A stretch of DNA of 64,000 nt from Anomaloglossus baeobatrachus (taxonomy: Eukaryota; Chordata; Amphibia; Anura; Aromobatidae), in assembly GCF_048569485.1 (NCBI RefSeq), contig NC_134355.1, positions 560,411,642-560,475,641 on the forward strand, read 5' to 3'. Numbering within the stretch: the stretch's first letter is position 1; each line of letters starts with the position of its first letter. The notes under the pieces are model-generated. The model was not told the origin of the DNA and searched no databases. It saw nothing but the letters and a program-made list of their open reading frames with translations. The position numbers were made by a program, and so were the translations under genes. Shown piece by piece: positions 33,398 to 50,830 of the stretch.

Positions 33398-33545
33398 TTT
33401 CTTTGTCGCTCCTAATTGGGAGACCCAGACAACTGGGTGTATAGCTACTGCCTCCGGAGGCCACACAAAGTATTACACTTAAAAGTGTAAGGCCCCTCCC
33501 CTTCTGGCTATACACCCCCCCGTGGGATCACGGGCTCCTCAGTTT
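33398..33545 (+). repeat. Left inverted terminal repeat of DIRS element
   Basis: Begins TTCTTTGTCGCTCCTAATTG and includes GCCTCCGGAGGCCACACAAA and GGGATCACGGGCTCCTCAGT. It is the inverse of 39293-39440 apart from scattered differences at the outer edge. Confidence 0.9.
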
Positions 33546-36500
33546 TATGCTTTGTGCGAAGGAGGTCAGACATGCACGCATAGCTCCACTGTTTAGTCAG
33601 CAGCAGCTGCTGACTATGTCAGATGGAAGAAAAGAGGGCCCATACGGGGGCCCCCAGCATGCTCCCTTCTCACCCCACTTGCGGTCGGCGGTGTTTGTTA
33701 AGGTTGAGGTACCCATTGCGGGTACGGAGGCTGGAGCCCACATGCTGATTCCTTCCCCATCCCCATTAGGGCTCTGGGTGAAGTGGGACTTGACCGGTCT
33801 CCGGGCACTGAGACCGTGCTCCATCCACAGCCCCTGGAGGATCTGCTGGATACGGAGCGGAGTTTCCTCAGGGACAGGACCCTGCTTCATTAAGGTACTC
33901 CGTGTCCCCGTGCTTACCGCACGCACACTGCAGCATTGCTGGGTGTGTTAGTGCGCCGGGGTAAACAGCGCTGCTGCGCTTGTGCCGTTACTCACTACAG
34001 CTCTGCTGAGTGAGGAGACTTAGTACGATCGGCCGATCCGGCCGCTGGGGTCAGTGTTTACTGCGTCGCGGCTGGGATTTGTGGTGCGCCGGGGACTTCC
34101 GCGCTGGCCGTGCATATATGACGGCCGCGCTAGATTACTACAGTCCCCGGCTTTTGCGGCCTAGTTCGTATCGTTCCCGCCCCCAGACCTGCCAGTCAGG
34201 AGGAGGGCGGGACGCTGTACAGACCAGCAGCGCTAAGAGCTGGAGTCTGTTTTACATACTCCAGCCCTCACACTAGGCACAGTGGGACGCAGTTTCCCGC
34301 ACTTTTGTTTGTGGCACGCCCACGGTCCGCCCCTCTTCACAGGACGCCGGCAGCCATTCCTGCCTGCACGCTGAGCTGCAGAGGGGAGGCTGGGAGACCC
34401 AGACAAGGGATTCTACGACCTCACACCCGCTTTTCAGCGGGCGGTAAGCAGCCCTCAAGGGCTCTCCCCCACTTGTGCCATAGTGTACTTTGTATTTTGT
34501 GCTGGCAATACTTTACACTGTACGGTCGCTGGTGATTTTCTGCTATATACCCTCCTTAGATTTCTCAAGGAGACAACAGCATGTCGTCCGCAAAAAGCAA
34601 AAATGCCAAGGCACGGACTTTATATGCTGCCTGTACCGCATGTGGGGCTGCTCTACCGGCAGGTTCCACTGACCCCCATTGTGTGCAGTGCTCGGCCCCT
34701 GTGGCAATTGCTCTGCTAGAGGTGACCCAGGGAGAACCACCTGTGAATGCTGTCCAGGTGACAGGGACGGAGTTTGCGGCTTTTGCTGACAGATTGTCTA
34801 TGACTATGTCTAAAATTCTTGAAACATTGCAGTCTAGACCAGTAACTCAGACCATGGGCACTGTTGGTTCATTGCCCCCTGGTCCCCCTCAGCTGGAACA
34901 CTTCCTAGCTCCGGGGGTGTCACATGCACCCCAGGGTGACGGCTCTGACTCGGACGACAGTCCCAGACAACCTAAGCGGGCTCGCTATGAGCGACCCTCA
35001 ACTTCATCACACTGGTCAGGGTCCCAGCGGGACGACTCTCTGTGTGATGAGGCGGATGTAACTGATCAGGATTCTGATACTGGGGCCGCTCTCAATCTAG
35101 ATACCCCGGATGGTGACGCCATAGTGAATGATCTTACAGCGTCCATCAATAAGATGTTAGATATTTCTCCACAAGCTCCTCCTGCGGAGGAGGCAGCTTC
35201 ACAGCAGAAGAAATTCCATTTCAGGTATCCCAAGCGTAAATTAAGCACTTTTCTGGACCACTCTGACTTTAGAGACGCAATCCAGAAACACCACGCTTAT
35301 CCAGATAAGCGTTTCTCCAAACGGCTTAAAGATACGCGCTATCCTTTTCCCCCTGACGTGGTCAAGGGCTGGACACAGTGTCCCAAGGTGGACCCTCCAA
35401 TCTCCAGGCTTGCAGCCAGATCTCTAGTTGCAGTGGAAGATGGGGCGGCACTTAAAGATGCCACTGACAGACAGATGGAGCTCTGGTTAAAATCCATCTA
35501 TGAAGCTATTGGAGCGTCGTTGGCGCCAGCATTCGCAGCCGTATGGGCACTCCAAGCTATTTCAGCTGGCCTTACACAGGTCGACACGGTCACACGTACA
35601 TCTGCTCCGCAGGTGGCACCATTGACCTCTCAAATGTCTGCATTCGCGTCTTACGCGATTAATGCGGTCCTAGACTCTACGAGCCGTACGGCGGTGGCGT
35701 CAGCCAACTCCGTGGTTTTACGCAGAGCCCTGTGGTTGAGAGAATGGAATGCAGATTCTTCTTCCAAGAAGTGCTTAACCAGTTTGCCTTTTTCTCGTGA
35801 CCGATTGTTTGGTGAGCGTTTGGATGAAATCATTAAACACTCCAAGGGTAAGGATTCAGCCTTACCGCAACCCAGACAAAACAAACCCCAACAGAGGAGG
35901 GGACAGTCTGGTTTTCGGTCCTTTCGAGGCTCAGGCAGGTCCCAATTCTACTCGTCCAAAAGGACTCAAAAGGATCAGAGGAGCTCAGATTCTTGGCGGA
36001 CTCAATCACGCCCAAAAAAGCCAGCCGGAAGAACCGTTACCAAGACGGCTTCCTCATGACTTTCAGTCTCCTCTCTCCGCATCCTCGGTCGGTGGCAGGC
36101 TCTCCCGCTTTGGCGACATTTGGCTGTCACAGGTCAAAGACTGTTGGGTGAGAGACATTCTGTCTCACGGGTACAGGATAGAGTTCAGCTCTCGTCCTCC
36201 AACTCGTTTCTTCAGAACTTCTCCACCGCCCGACCGAGTCGATGCTCTGCTGCAAGCGGTGTCCGCTCTAAAGGCGGAAGGAGTGGTGACTTCCGTTCCT
36301 CTTCAGGAACAAGGCCACGGTTTTTACTCCAATTTGTTTGTGGTGCCAAAGAAAGACGGGTCGTTCCGTCCCGTCCTGGATCTAAAGCTGCTCAACAAAC
36401 ACGTAAAAACCAGGAGGTTCCGGATGGAATCCCTCCGCTCCGTTATCGCCTCAATGTCTCAAGGAGATTTCCTAGCATCAATAGACATCAAGGATGCTTA

Positions 36501-39029
36501 TCTCCACGTGCCGATTGCACCAGAGCATCAGCGTTTCCTACGCTTCGTTATAGGAAGCGAACACCTGCAGTTCGTAGCTCTACCTTTCAGGCTGGCGACA
36601 GCCCCTCGGGTCTTCACCAAGGTCATGGCAGCAGTAGTAGCAGTCCTGCACTCGCAAGGTCACTCTGTGATCCCGTATTTAGACGATCTACTTATCAAGG
36701 CACCCTCTCAAGAGGCATGCCAACACAGCCTGAACGTGGCACTGAAGACTCTCCAGAGTTTCGGGTGGATCATCAACTTTTCAAAGTCAAATCTAACCCC
36801 GACCCAATCACTAATATATCTTGGCATGGAGTTTCATACTCTCTCAGCGATAGTGAAACTTCCACTGGACAAACAGTGCTCGCTACAGACAGGGGTGCAA
36901 TCTCTCCTGCAGGGCCAGTCGCACCCCTTGAGGCGCCTCATGCACTTCCTAGGGAAGATGGTAGCAGCAATGGAAGCAGTTCCTTTTGCGCAGTTTCATC
37001 TGCGTCCATTACAATGGGACATTCTCCGCCAATGGGACGGGAAGTCGACGTCCCTCGACAGGGAGGTCTCCCTCTCTCAAGCAGCCAAGGAATCTCTCCG
37101 GTGGTGGCTTCTTCCCACCTCATTGTCAAAAGGAAAGTCGTTCCTACCCCCATCCTGGGCGGTGGTCACGACAGACGCGAGCCTGTCAGGGTGGGGAGCA
37201 GTGTTTCTCCACCACAGGGCTGAAGGTACGTGGACTCGGAAAGAGTCCACCCTTCAGATCAATGTTCTGGAAATCAAGCAGTCTATCTTGCCCTACAAGC
37301 CTTCCAACAGTGGCTGGAAGGCAAGCAGATCCGAATTCAGTCGGACAACTCCACAGCGGTGGCATACATCAACCACCAAGGGGGAACACGCAGTCGGCAA
37401 GCCTTCCAGGAAGTCCGGCGGATTCTGACGTGGGTGGAAGACACGGCATCCACCATATCCGCAGTCCACATCCCAGGCGTAGAAAACTGGGAAGCAGACT
37501 TTCTCAGTCGCCAGGGCATGGACACAGGGGAATGGTCCCTTCACCCGGACGTGTTTCAGGAGATCTGTCGCCGCTGGGGGATGCCGGACGTCGACCTGAT
37601 GGCGTCACGGCACAACAACAAAGTCCCGGTTTTCATGGCACGGTCTCACGATCACCGAGCTCTGGCGGCAGACGCCTTAGTTCAAGATTGGTCGCAGTTC
37701 CGGCTACCGTATGTGTTCCCACCTCTGGCATTGTTGCCCAGAGTGCTCCGCAAAATCAGGTCCGACTGCCGCCGCGCCATTCTCGTCGCTCCAGACTGGC
37801 CAAGGAGGTCGTGGTACCCGGATCTGTGGCACTTCACGGTAGGCCATCCGTGGGCACTACCAGACCGTCCAGACTTGCTGTCTCAAGGGCCGTTTTTCCA
37901 TCTGAATTCTGCGGCCCTGAACCTGACTGTGTGGCCATTGAGTCCTGGATCCTAGCGGCCTCAGGTTTATCTCATGAAGTGGTTGCCACCATGAGACAGG
38001 CTAGGAAGCCATCCTCCGCCAAGATCTACCACAGGACGTGGAGGATATTCCTATCTTGGTGCTCTGCTCAGGGAGTTTCTCCCTGGCCTTTTGCATTGCC
38101 TACTTTTCTTTCCTTCCTGCAGTCTGGGTTGGAAAAAGGTTTGTCGCTTGGCTCCCTTAAAGGTCAAGTCTCCGCGCTATCCGTATTTTTTTCAGAAACG
38201 CCTGGCGCGACTTCCTCAGGTACGCATGTTCCTGCAAGGGGTTTGTCATATCGTCCCCCCTTACAAGCGGCCGTTGGAGCCCTGGGACCTGAACAAGGTT
38301 CTAATTGCTCTCCAGAAGCCGCCTTTCGAGCCTATGAAGGAGGTTTCCCTTTCTCGTCTTTCACAGAAAGTGGCCTTTCTAGTGGCGGTCACGTCTCTTC
38401 GGAGAGTGTCCGAGCTGGCGGCGTTATCATGCAGATCTCCATTCCTGGTGTTTCACCAGGACAAGGTAGTTCTGCGTCCAATTCCAGAATTTCTTCCCAA
38501 GGTGGTATCTTCCTTTCATCTCAATCAAGATATCACTTTACCGTCTTTGTGTCCGCATCCAGTTCACCAATTTGAAAAGGGTTTGCGTTTATTGGATCTG
38601 GTGAGAGCACTCAGGATCTACATTTCCCGCACGGCGTCTCTGCGCCGCTCGGATGCACTCTTTGTTCTTGTCGCTGGTCAGCGTAAAGGGTCGCAAGCTT
38701 ACAAATCCACCCTTGCGCGGTGGATCAAGGAACCAATTCTTCACACCTACCGTTCGGCTGGGCTTCCGATTCCATCAGGGCTGAAGGCCCATTATACCAG
38801 AGCTGTGGGTGCGTCCTGGGCATTACGGCACCAGGCTACGGCTCGGCAGGTGTGCCAGGCGGCTACCTGGTCGAGTCTGCACACTTTTACCAAGCATTAT
38901 CAGGTGCATACCTACGCTTCGGCGGATGCCGGCCTAGGTAGACAAGTCCTTCAGGCGGCGGTGGCTCACCTGTAGGAAAGGGCTGTTTGACGGCCCTATC
39001 ACGAGGTATTCTTTTACCCACCCAGGGAC

Positions 39030-39135
39030 TGCTTTTGGACGTCCCAATTGTCTGGGTCTCCCAATTAGGAGCGACAAAGAAGAAGGGAATTTTGTTTACT
39101 TACCGTAAATTCCTTTTCTTCTAGCTCCAATTGGG
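39030..39135 (+). repeat. Internal complementary region of DIRS element
   Basis: The first half (AATTAGGAGCGACAAAGAA) is the inverse of the extreme left end. The second half (TTACCGTAAATTCCTTTTCT) is the inverse of the extreme right end. Confidence 0.9.
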
Positions 39136-39292
39136 AGACCCAGCACCCGCCCTGTTTTCTTAGGAAGTTTGTTTTTTTTCGGGTGCACATGTTGTTCATG
39201 TTGAACAGTTCAGTTCTCCGAGGCTGTTTCTCGGGTTGAATTTGTATTTAAAACAGTTATTGGCTTTCCTCCTTCTTGCTTTTGCACTAAAA

Positions 39293-39470
39293 CTGAGGAG
39301 CCCGTGATCCCACGGGGGGGTGTATAGCCAGAAGGGGAGGGGCCTTACACTTTTAAGTGTAATACTTTGTGTGGCCTCCGGAGGCAGTAGCTATACACCC
39401 AATTGTCTGGGTCTCCCAATTGGAGCTAGAAGAAAAGGAATTTACGGTAAATAAACAAAATTCCCTTCTT
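39293..39470 (+). repeat. Right inverted terminal repeat of DIRS element
   Basis: Runs from ACTGAGGAGCCCGTGATCCC to AAAATTCCCTTCTT and is the inverse of the left terminal repeat with an extra outer piece, matching the asymmetric ends typical of DIRS. Confidence 0.9.
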
Positions 39471-41545
39471 TTTTTTCCCCACCATGCAGAATCGGCTATC
39501 TGCACTTCCCCATTGAATAACATTGGTACAACTGCAGTCCAGCTTTTCACGGATAGCACTCAGACTGAAAATATAGTCATCTGTACGAGGCCTTTATTTA
39601 CCGGTAAATGAGCATTTAGAAACTGCGTATGTTAGCTATGCTCCTGGCTGGTACTGTTACATGTCTTGTACAGAAATCCACTGGAAATTTTCAGGATACA
39701 TTTCAAGGGGATATCCACAGAATTTCCATTTACAGTGGACATATCTTTCTAAGTATGCTTAGTCATATGTCTGAATTCAGCGGTGTTTATATGGCTGAAT
39801 ACTTCTGATTTGCAAGACCTAGACCTGAAAAGGGTAGTTCTTCATAATTAAGCTTGCTCCTTCTTCACCAACGAGCAGTCCACACCATGGTGCAGCAGAG
39901 TTGATAAGTAGAATTGATGAGCCCTTGGGGCAGTCTTGTTTTGATGTGTTATGAAATGTTAGGTTTCTTTTCTCAGTGTATCTATAATATAATATATATT
40001 TTTATTGTTTGCTGCTAAGGAACTATATTTTTATGGACCAGAACCATAAAACATTAACATTTTGTTTAAAAATTCTGAAAGGGTTAGTCCCAACATTGAA
40101 AGTTATCTGTCCATGGGCAGTTACAAATATATGATATCCAGTTCTGTGAAATGTCTCATTGGAATGAGGTGGTGTCCATGAATGCATTGCATTGCTCCAT
40201 TGTCTGAGACTGACTGAGAAAGCCAAACACTCCAGAGGTACGACCCCCAATGATCAGAATGTTATCAGCTATCCTTTGAATAGGTGATGTCTACCGATAT
40301 TAGGAATAACCCTTTTCCTCAAAATTACATTTTCCATGTGTACTCACTGTATCTTTAAAGGGCTTTGCCTTCTCCTCTTTCTTCAAGAGCGCACTGCTCC
40401 TCTGCCTCCTGACTTCCTGCTTTATCAGGGGCAGTGTGCTCCTGAACTAAGTCCTCTTCCAGGCTCCTATCAGAGGCAGCTTTACCTTTGCAGCTTGTGA
40501 AAAGTACAGGAGAACGGAGGATGGTTGGATCTAATGATCTGGCCAACTTCACATCGCTGTGATTAGGCTAAACTGTGGAACCTGTAAGCAGCAAGCATTC
40601 CCTCCCTATGAAACCAGCCACTCTGAGAATGCATGGTTGCTGATAACTTAGGCAACGAGCTGTACAGTATAAAACTAAAAATCACTCCATTCTTGAGACT
40701 AAAGAGAAGCTTTAAGAAAAAGTAAATTTATGAAATTGCTTGCTCTTAAATGTACTTTCCAATATAACCTATTTAAGAACCGAGAGAACCCATTTAAGGT
40801 CGTGGTCATACAAGTGTTTGTTCTCTCACGTTAGAGAATCTAATTATGGTAATAACACTCCGATGAAACTGTGATTTGAGTTTGATCAGCGTGTCAGCTA
40901 AGTGTGATCCAATTCTTTCCTATGAGAGAATCGTAGCACACTATCAGGAGATGATGGGGAACAAAATGTCTCCATTCTTTGAGTCCATGGAATTCTGATG
41001 TCATCCAAGTGCAGTCCAATGATTTCAAAGCACCCATAAACTTGAATGGGTGCATGCCATCCAATTGGCGCTGCAAATCAAAGCATGCTGCGATTTATTT
41101 ATCTATTTTTTTTTTCTCCTGCCGAATCAGGATGAGTTAAAAACACTGATCGGCACTTCCCCCATAGAATAACATTGGTTCAAGTGCTATCCAATTAAAA
41201 CATATAGCACTTGTCTAATCTATATGCTCATGTGAGCCCTAACACTGAAATCAGTTATTGATAACTGGACAGCAAGTTCCCAAAGTTGTGTTTGGTCCAG
41301 ATACTGCCTTTAGCTTGTCAATGCTGGATACATCCCAGGGGCCATTTATACAATATATACCTATCTACATATTGTACGTCAGCTCATATTAGTGATGGTA
41401 AATATTCCAGAACTCCTAAATAGATCATGCTGGCTCAAAAGATTGATGGATTTTTCTCTCTATTTATATATTTCAGTAATTGCCAAAACAAAGAACCTAC
41501 AGATTTAACATTGATTTCTGTTGAAAAGTTCTTACCTTTTTAAGG
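39471..41545. other. No gene seen
   Basis: About 2 kb of AT-rich, low-repeat sequence. Short open frames on both strands lack domains. I see no element ends, RNA gene or good exon. Confidence 0.5.
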
Positions 41546-41907
41546 CCATGTGCGCACGTTGCGTAATTACATGTTTTTACGCTGCATTCTGCACCGCAGC
41601 ATAAAAGCATGCGTCCTGCGTCCCCAGCACAATCTATATAGATTGTGAACACTCCATCCGCACATTGCTTTTTAGAACGCAGCGTTTTGCATGCTGTCAA
41701 AACGCTGCGTTCTCAACAGTAACATGTCAATTGTTTGTGCGTTCTGGATGCTTTCTCCACTCTGTCTATGGGACAGGTAGCATCCAGAACACACAAATTC
41801 TGCAGACACCAAACTTTCACAACGGAGCTTTGCAGCTGCGTTCTGAATCGCACAAGCAGTGACTTTACGCTGCGGTGCAGAACGCACTTATGTGCGCACA
41901 TGGCCTT
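41546..41907. mobile_element. MITE, family GGCCATGTGCGCACGTTGCG
   Basis: Ends GGCCATGTGCGCACGTTGCG and TATGTGCGCACATGGCC, with AA and TTAA flanks. The interior carries GAACGCAGCG/CGCTGCGTTC and GCATCCAGAAC, as at 5942 and 29382. Confidence 0.8.
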
Positions 41908-42670
41908 AAAGTATTGTCTCACAACAACAATCCCTGTCCTTTTACGGCTACATTCATGCATTTGTTGTACATGTCTGTGTGTTGTCGGTTTTTACACATC
42001 TAAGGAACCATAATAGTCTGCAGTCATCTCACTGGTACTGGTGCATAACATGTTATGGAGTACTTTGCTCCAATGTATATATCAACAGTACTGTACATGC
42101 CATAATCTAATAAGTTGCACTCTGTTTTTGGAACATTCAGTATTGTAAACAAAATGGATCCTCTGCTCCCCTATTTATCAGGCGAGAAAAAAGTAATCAA
42201 GAAGACAACACAATGAGCACATCAATCCTCATTGTCAACGGGAGTTACTGAATGCCGAGGAGTCAGATATGCCGGGGGGGGGGCACAAGTGTGCATCCCT
42301 GCTTTAGAGATGCTATGTAAGGGTAGCTGTTGCTCTGGCAGCCTTGACTCTACAATGTCTAATATGGGCCCATATTTAATCAAAAGTTTATTTCAGGTTT
42401 GTGTTTAAACTGCATCAAATATTGTCGTAAATTAAGATTTCAAGTATGTTACCCGCAAAAACTATTAAATATATAAAAAGTGCTAAGGTTTCTGAATTTT
42501 AATACAAATTTGAATTTCAAGCCTGACTAAAGCTCGATTATTTTACCCAATTATAGCAGACATAGATTACGTTTTCTAATTTTCGGATAATTTCAAATGC
42601 GATATATTTTAAGAGGCATGTGCCTATAAAAACATTGGCACAAACCACACTGCAATTGTCTCCTTTCTTA
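41908..42670. other. No gene seen
   Basis: AT-rich DNA with a G9 run near 42276; no coding or repeat structure that I can name. Confidence 0.5.
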
Positions 42671-43234
42671 AGGCCACGTCTCACTAAGCGACATCGCTCC
42701 CGAGTCACGGTTTTTGTGACGCAACAGCTATCTTGCTAGCGATGTCGCTGTGTGTGACATACAGCAACGACCTGGCCCCTGCTGTGAAGTCGCCGGTCAT
42801 TGCTGAATGTCCTGGGCCATTTTTTGCTCGTTGCTCTCCCGCTGTGAAGCACACATCACTGTGTTTGACAGCGAGAGAGCAACGATCTGAATGTGCAGGG
42901 AGCCGGCTTCTGCGGACGCTGGTAACCAAGGTACACATCGGGTAACCAAGCAAAGGTTACCAGCGTCCGCAGCTTCTAGAAGCTGCCTCCCTGCACATGT
43001 AGCCAAGGTACACATCGGGTAACTATAAGCAAAGCGCTTTGCTTAGTAACCGATGTGTACTATGGTTACCAAGAACAGCGTCGTTACACGGGTCACTGGT
43101 GGCTGATCTCTGATCGCTGTGGAGATCTGCCTGTTTGACAGCTCACCAGCGACCATGTAGCGACGCTCCAGCGATCCCTGCCAGGTCAGATCGCTAGTGG
43201 GATTGCTGGAGCGTCGCTTAGTGTGACGGTACCT
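42671..43234. mobile_element. TTA-flanked MITE, AGGCCACGTCTCACTAAGCG ends
   Basis: TTA at 42668-42670 and 43235-43237. The right end is GCGTCGCTTAGTGTGACGGT, then ACCT. An internal direct repeat, GGTTACCAGCGTCCGCA with AAGGTACACATCGGGTAAC, occurs around 42920-43070. No coding. Confidence 0.8.
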
Positions 43235-43316
43235 TTAGACTCGCATCAGAAAGGTCGGGCTTAAATGCCTTTGTGAACATCCGATCAAGTAGTAAAATTC
43301 AACCAAAGATATTCAC

Positions 43317-43435
43317 AGTGTGCTTTATTCTCTACTTGTTTCAAAGTATTACAACTTCTTTTTTAGGAGAACCACAAAGATTCTCCTGAAGATGAAGTTG
43401 TAATACTTCGAAACGCGAAGAGAATAAAGCACACT
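43317..43435. mobile_element. Palindromic element 4 with hammerhead-like motif
   Basis: Arms 43317-43373 and 43380-43435 are inverse. Plus arm: ATTCTC (43380-43385), CTGAAGA (43386-43392), T, stem GAAGT (43394-43398), loop, ACTTC (43405-43409), GAAA (43410-43413), CGCGAA, then GAGAAT (43420-43425), which pairs with ATTCTC; AATAAA overlaps at 43423-43428. Weaker inverse matches (ACATCCGAT at 43277; ATCGGATGT at 43467) suggest the element is larger. Confidence 0.7.
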
Positions 43436-43509
43436 GTTGGCATCATCGTTTAATTGTGACTCCTTTATCGGATGTACACCAGCAGCGTAGATCACCCACT
43501 ATTTCCTTA

Positions 43510-43884
43510 AGGCCCAGTCACACACAACAACTTACCAGCGATCCCGAAAACGATGCGACCTGATAGGGATCGCAGGTAAGACGCTGGGAGGTCGCTGGTG
43601 AGATGTCACACAGTCAGATCTTACCAGCGATGCAGTAGCGACCTGTATAACTATCTCAGCAGTCACTGTGACCCTGTCACACAGCATCAAACACAGCAAT
43701 GTGTCCTGCCCAGCAGGACATCACCTTTGAAGAAAATAGCCTGGACCATTCTGCAACGACTAGCAGGGGCCTGATCGCTGGTAGGTGTCACACATAACAA
43801 GATCGCTAACTGGATCGCTACTGCGTCACAGAAACCGTGACTCGGCTGCGATCTCGCTAGCGATCTCGTTGTGTGACGGTACCT
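43510..43884. mobile_element. TTA-flanked MITE, AGGCCCAGTCACACACAACA ends
   Basis: TTA at 43507-43509 and 43885-43887. The right end is TCGTTGTGTGACGGTACCT. The left and right parts pair through GCGATCC/GGATCGC and GTGAGATGTCACA-like segments. Confidence 0.8.
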
Positions 43885-44222
43885 TTACTTCTCACATTAT
43901 CATGTTGGATCTATCATCCTGAGGATCTGCAGCAAGTGGAACCTTGTTTGATTCTTTTCCATTGTTGTGTCCCACACAACCTTATCAGGTGAGCAGGACC
44001 ACCTCTAATCAGCGCATTAATCTGGATCACACTATTATGCTTTCTCTATTCCCTAGCCATTTCCACATGTTTCCCTCTAGTCCATTTACAAATTAATATG
44101 CCTTTCAATGTGAAGATAGTTATCTACCTAGAGTAGCTTTGCTACATTTCCTAGTATTGTACCATTTTCAGGATTTCAGGTATTTTATACATGATCTGAC
44201 TCTTGTCTTATGAACTTTGTAG

Positions 44223-48604
<4,382 letters not shown>

Positions 48605-48684
48605 AATAATGGCTGTTATTGCTTCTTTGACTTGTTCTCCTTATGCTAAATATTTTCAATGCTGTTCCTTAAAAAAAACTTTAA

Positions 48685-49956
48685 CTCCTTAACGACCCAT
48701 GACGTACTGGGTACGTCATAGATCGTGTGAGTTTAATCCCCGCCCCCTGCCGTGGGCAGGTCGCGGCGATCCGCGCACATATCAGTTGTTTTCAACAGCT
48801 GACATGTGTGCCTGCTAGTCGCGGGTGGAATCTCTTCCACCTGTGGCCATTAACCCCTTACATATTGCTATCAAAATCTGGCAGAGAAATGTATATGCGC
48901 GCCGCCATGACAGTGACTTACCCTGCCCCCATAGGAAGTCACGTGACATGATCACGTGACTTTCGGTGGTTGCCATGGTAGCACAGGGTCATGTGATGAC
49001 GCCTATAGCTAACATGAGTCACTTCCTCTCAATGCCGGAATACACCCGGCATTGAAAATAAAGCACCAAATCTGCAGTTCTCAGCTCTGTAGCTGTGATC
49101 TGCAGATAGGGCAGAGCGATCGGATTGCTGATCGCTATAGCCCCGTAGGGGAATAGTAAAATGAAAAAAAAAGTAAAAAAAAAAGTTTTAAAAAAATAAA
49201 AAAAACCTAAAAGTTCAAATCACCCCCCTTTCAAACCATTGAAAATTAAAGGGTTAAAAAAATAAAAAATATACACATTTGGTATCGGCGCGTTCAGAAG
49301 TGCCCGATCTATCAAAATATAAAATCAATTAATCTGATCAGTAAACGGCGTAGCGGCAAAAAAATTCCAAACGCCAAAATTAGGTTTTCTTTGGTCGCCG
49401 CAAATTTTGCGCAAAATGCAATGACAGGCAATCAAAAAGTAGCATCTGCACAAAAATGGTACCATTAAAAACGTCAGCTCGAGACGCAAAAAATAAGCAG
49501 TCACTAAGCCCCAGATCCCGAAAAATGAGAACGCTATGGGTTTTGGAAAATGGCGCAAAACGTGCGCCTCTTTTTTGGACAAGCTTGTGAATTTGTTTTA
49601 ACCCCTTACATACAAGTAAACCTATTCATGTTTGGTGTCTACAAACTCACACTGACCTCAGGCATCACAGTGACACATCAGTTTTACCATATAGTGAACA
49701 CTGTGAATAAAATATCCCAAAAACTATTGTGCGATCACACTTTGTTTGCAATTTTTCCGCACTTGGAATTTTTTTGCCGTTTTCCAGTACATTATATGGT
49801 AACACTTATGATTTCATTTAAAAGTACAACTCGTCCCGCAAAAAACAAGCCCTCATATGGCATGATTGACAGAAAAATAAAAAAGTTACGGCTCTCGGAA
49901 GAAAGAGAGGATAAAAACAAAACGGAAAAACACAAAATGCCCGGGGGCTGAAGAGG
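48685..49956. mobile_element. TTAA-flanked non-autonomous DNA element
   Basis: TTAA at 48681-48684 and 49957-49960. The left end is CTCCTTAACGACCC; the right end, GGGGGCTGAAGAGG, is the imperfect inverse. The interior has AAGTCACGTGAC and AACAGCTGACATGTG palindromes and long A runs. The 4-bp TTAA fits Kolobok or piggyBac types; no transposase is present. It would lie in the MTERF4 3' UTR or just beyond. Confidence 0.75.
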
Positions 49957-50384
49957 TTAAAGAAAGCAATTATTTTTTCAATAAATTCTTGTATTTCCAG
50001 TAGGAGATCACTGCATTTTGTCTCACATAATCCTGCTGATAAGGCTGATTTGGCATGTGGTAATGATGGTGAAGTAATACTTTAACAGAGGCCAAGCAGA
50101 CCCTTTTGTATCATTTTAACTTTGAAGCGAATACCCATTCTTGAAATCTGAAATGAATGTACCGTAAGTTTCAAATATTAGGTTTTTTTTATAGTAATAT
50201 TTAACAAATGCAAGGACATGCTACAGTACCAACTTTCTCGCCCTTGGCCCGTAAGCCCTTGTGGCCGGTAGTTAGTTTGTCCCTTCTCTCTCAGATTGCT
50301 ACTCTGTTCAGATCTGTCTGCTCCAATCATGGTGTCCAGAAATAGACTGCAGCTATGGTGTGTTTACCAATGCCGAAAGCCACT

Positions 50385-50830
50385 CTGTCCACAATCTGTA
50401 GTGAGACAGAGCCACCAACTACCACTTAACATATGGCTGATCGCAGCACCTGTTCACCACTATCCAGTGATCCAGACCCACCATCTACCATAAATCAAAT
50501 GTCGGATTGCAGCAGCAGTCTGAGTGCTCAGTGCACTATCCAGTGACCCAGACCCACCATGTTTCACAAACCAAATGATAGATCGCAGCAGCAGCAGTCC
50601 AAGTGCTTTATCCAATTTCGAGTGAGCCAGACCCACCATCTTCTATAAACTATATGGTTGATCGCAACGATCCAAGTGCTCTGTCCCCTATTCGGTGAGT
50701 CAGTTCCACCATCTACTATGAACTTTATGGCTTATCGCAGAATCAGAACAAGTGCTTTGCCCACTATCCAGTGATTCAGCCCCACCATCTACCATGAATC
50801 TCATAGCTGATTGAAGCACGGCCTAAGTGG
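50385..50830. repeat. Diverged tandem repeat, ~100 bp units
   Basis: About four to five units built from CACTATCCAGTGA(T/C)CCAG, CCCACCATCTACCATAAA and GCTGATCGCAGCA, with 15-25% difference between units by eye. No conserved frame. Confidence 0.75.

Larger units (their letters stand above)
33398..39470 (+). mobile_element. DIRS-type tyrosine-recombinase retroelement
   Basis: Inverted terminal repeats enclose, in order, a gag-like region (about 34581-36059), reverse transcriptase with RNase H (about 36080-37560), and a DIRS-type tyrosine recombinase (about 38091-38975). Recognisable RT sequence includes FLASIDIKDAYLHVPIAPEH and IPYLDDLLIKA; the recombinase shows FTKHYQVHTYA with the likely catalytic tyrosine. 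An internal block at about 39030-39135 is complementary to both outer ends, as DIRS elements need for circle formation, and no target duplication is seen, also typical. The element looks almost whole, with perhaps one or two breaks, and is probably fairly young. The overlapping frames are normal for the family. Confidence 0.92.
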
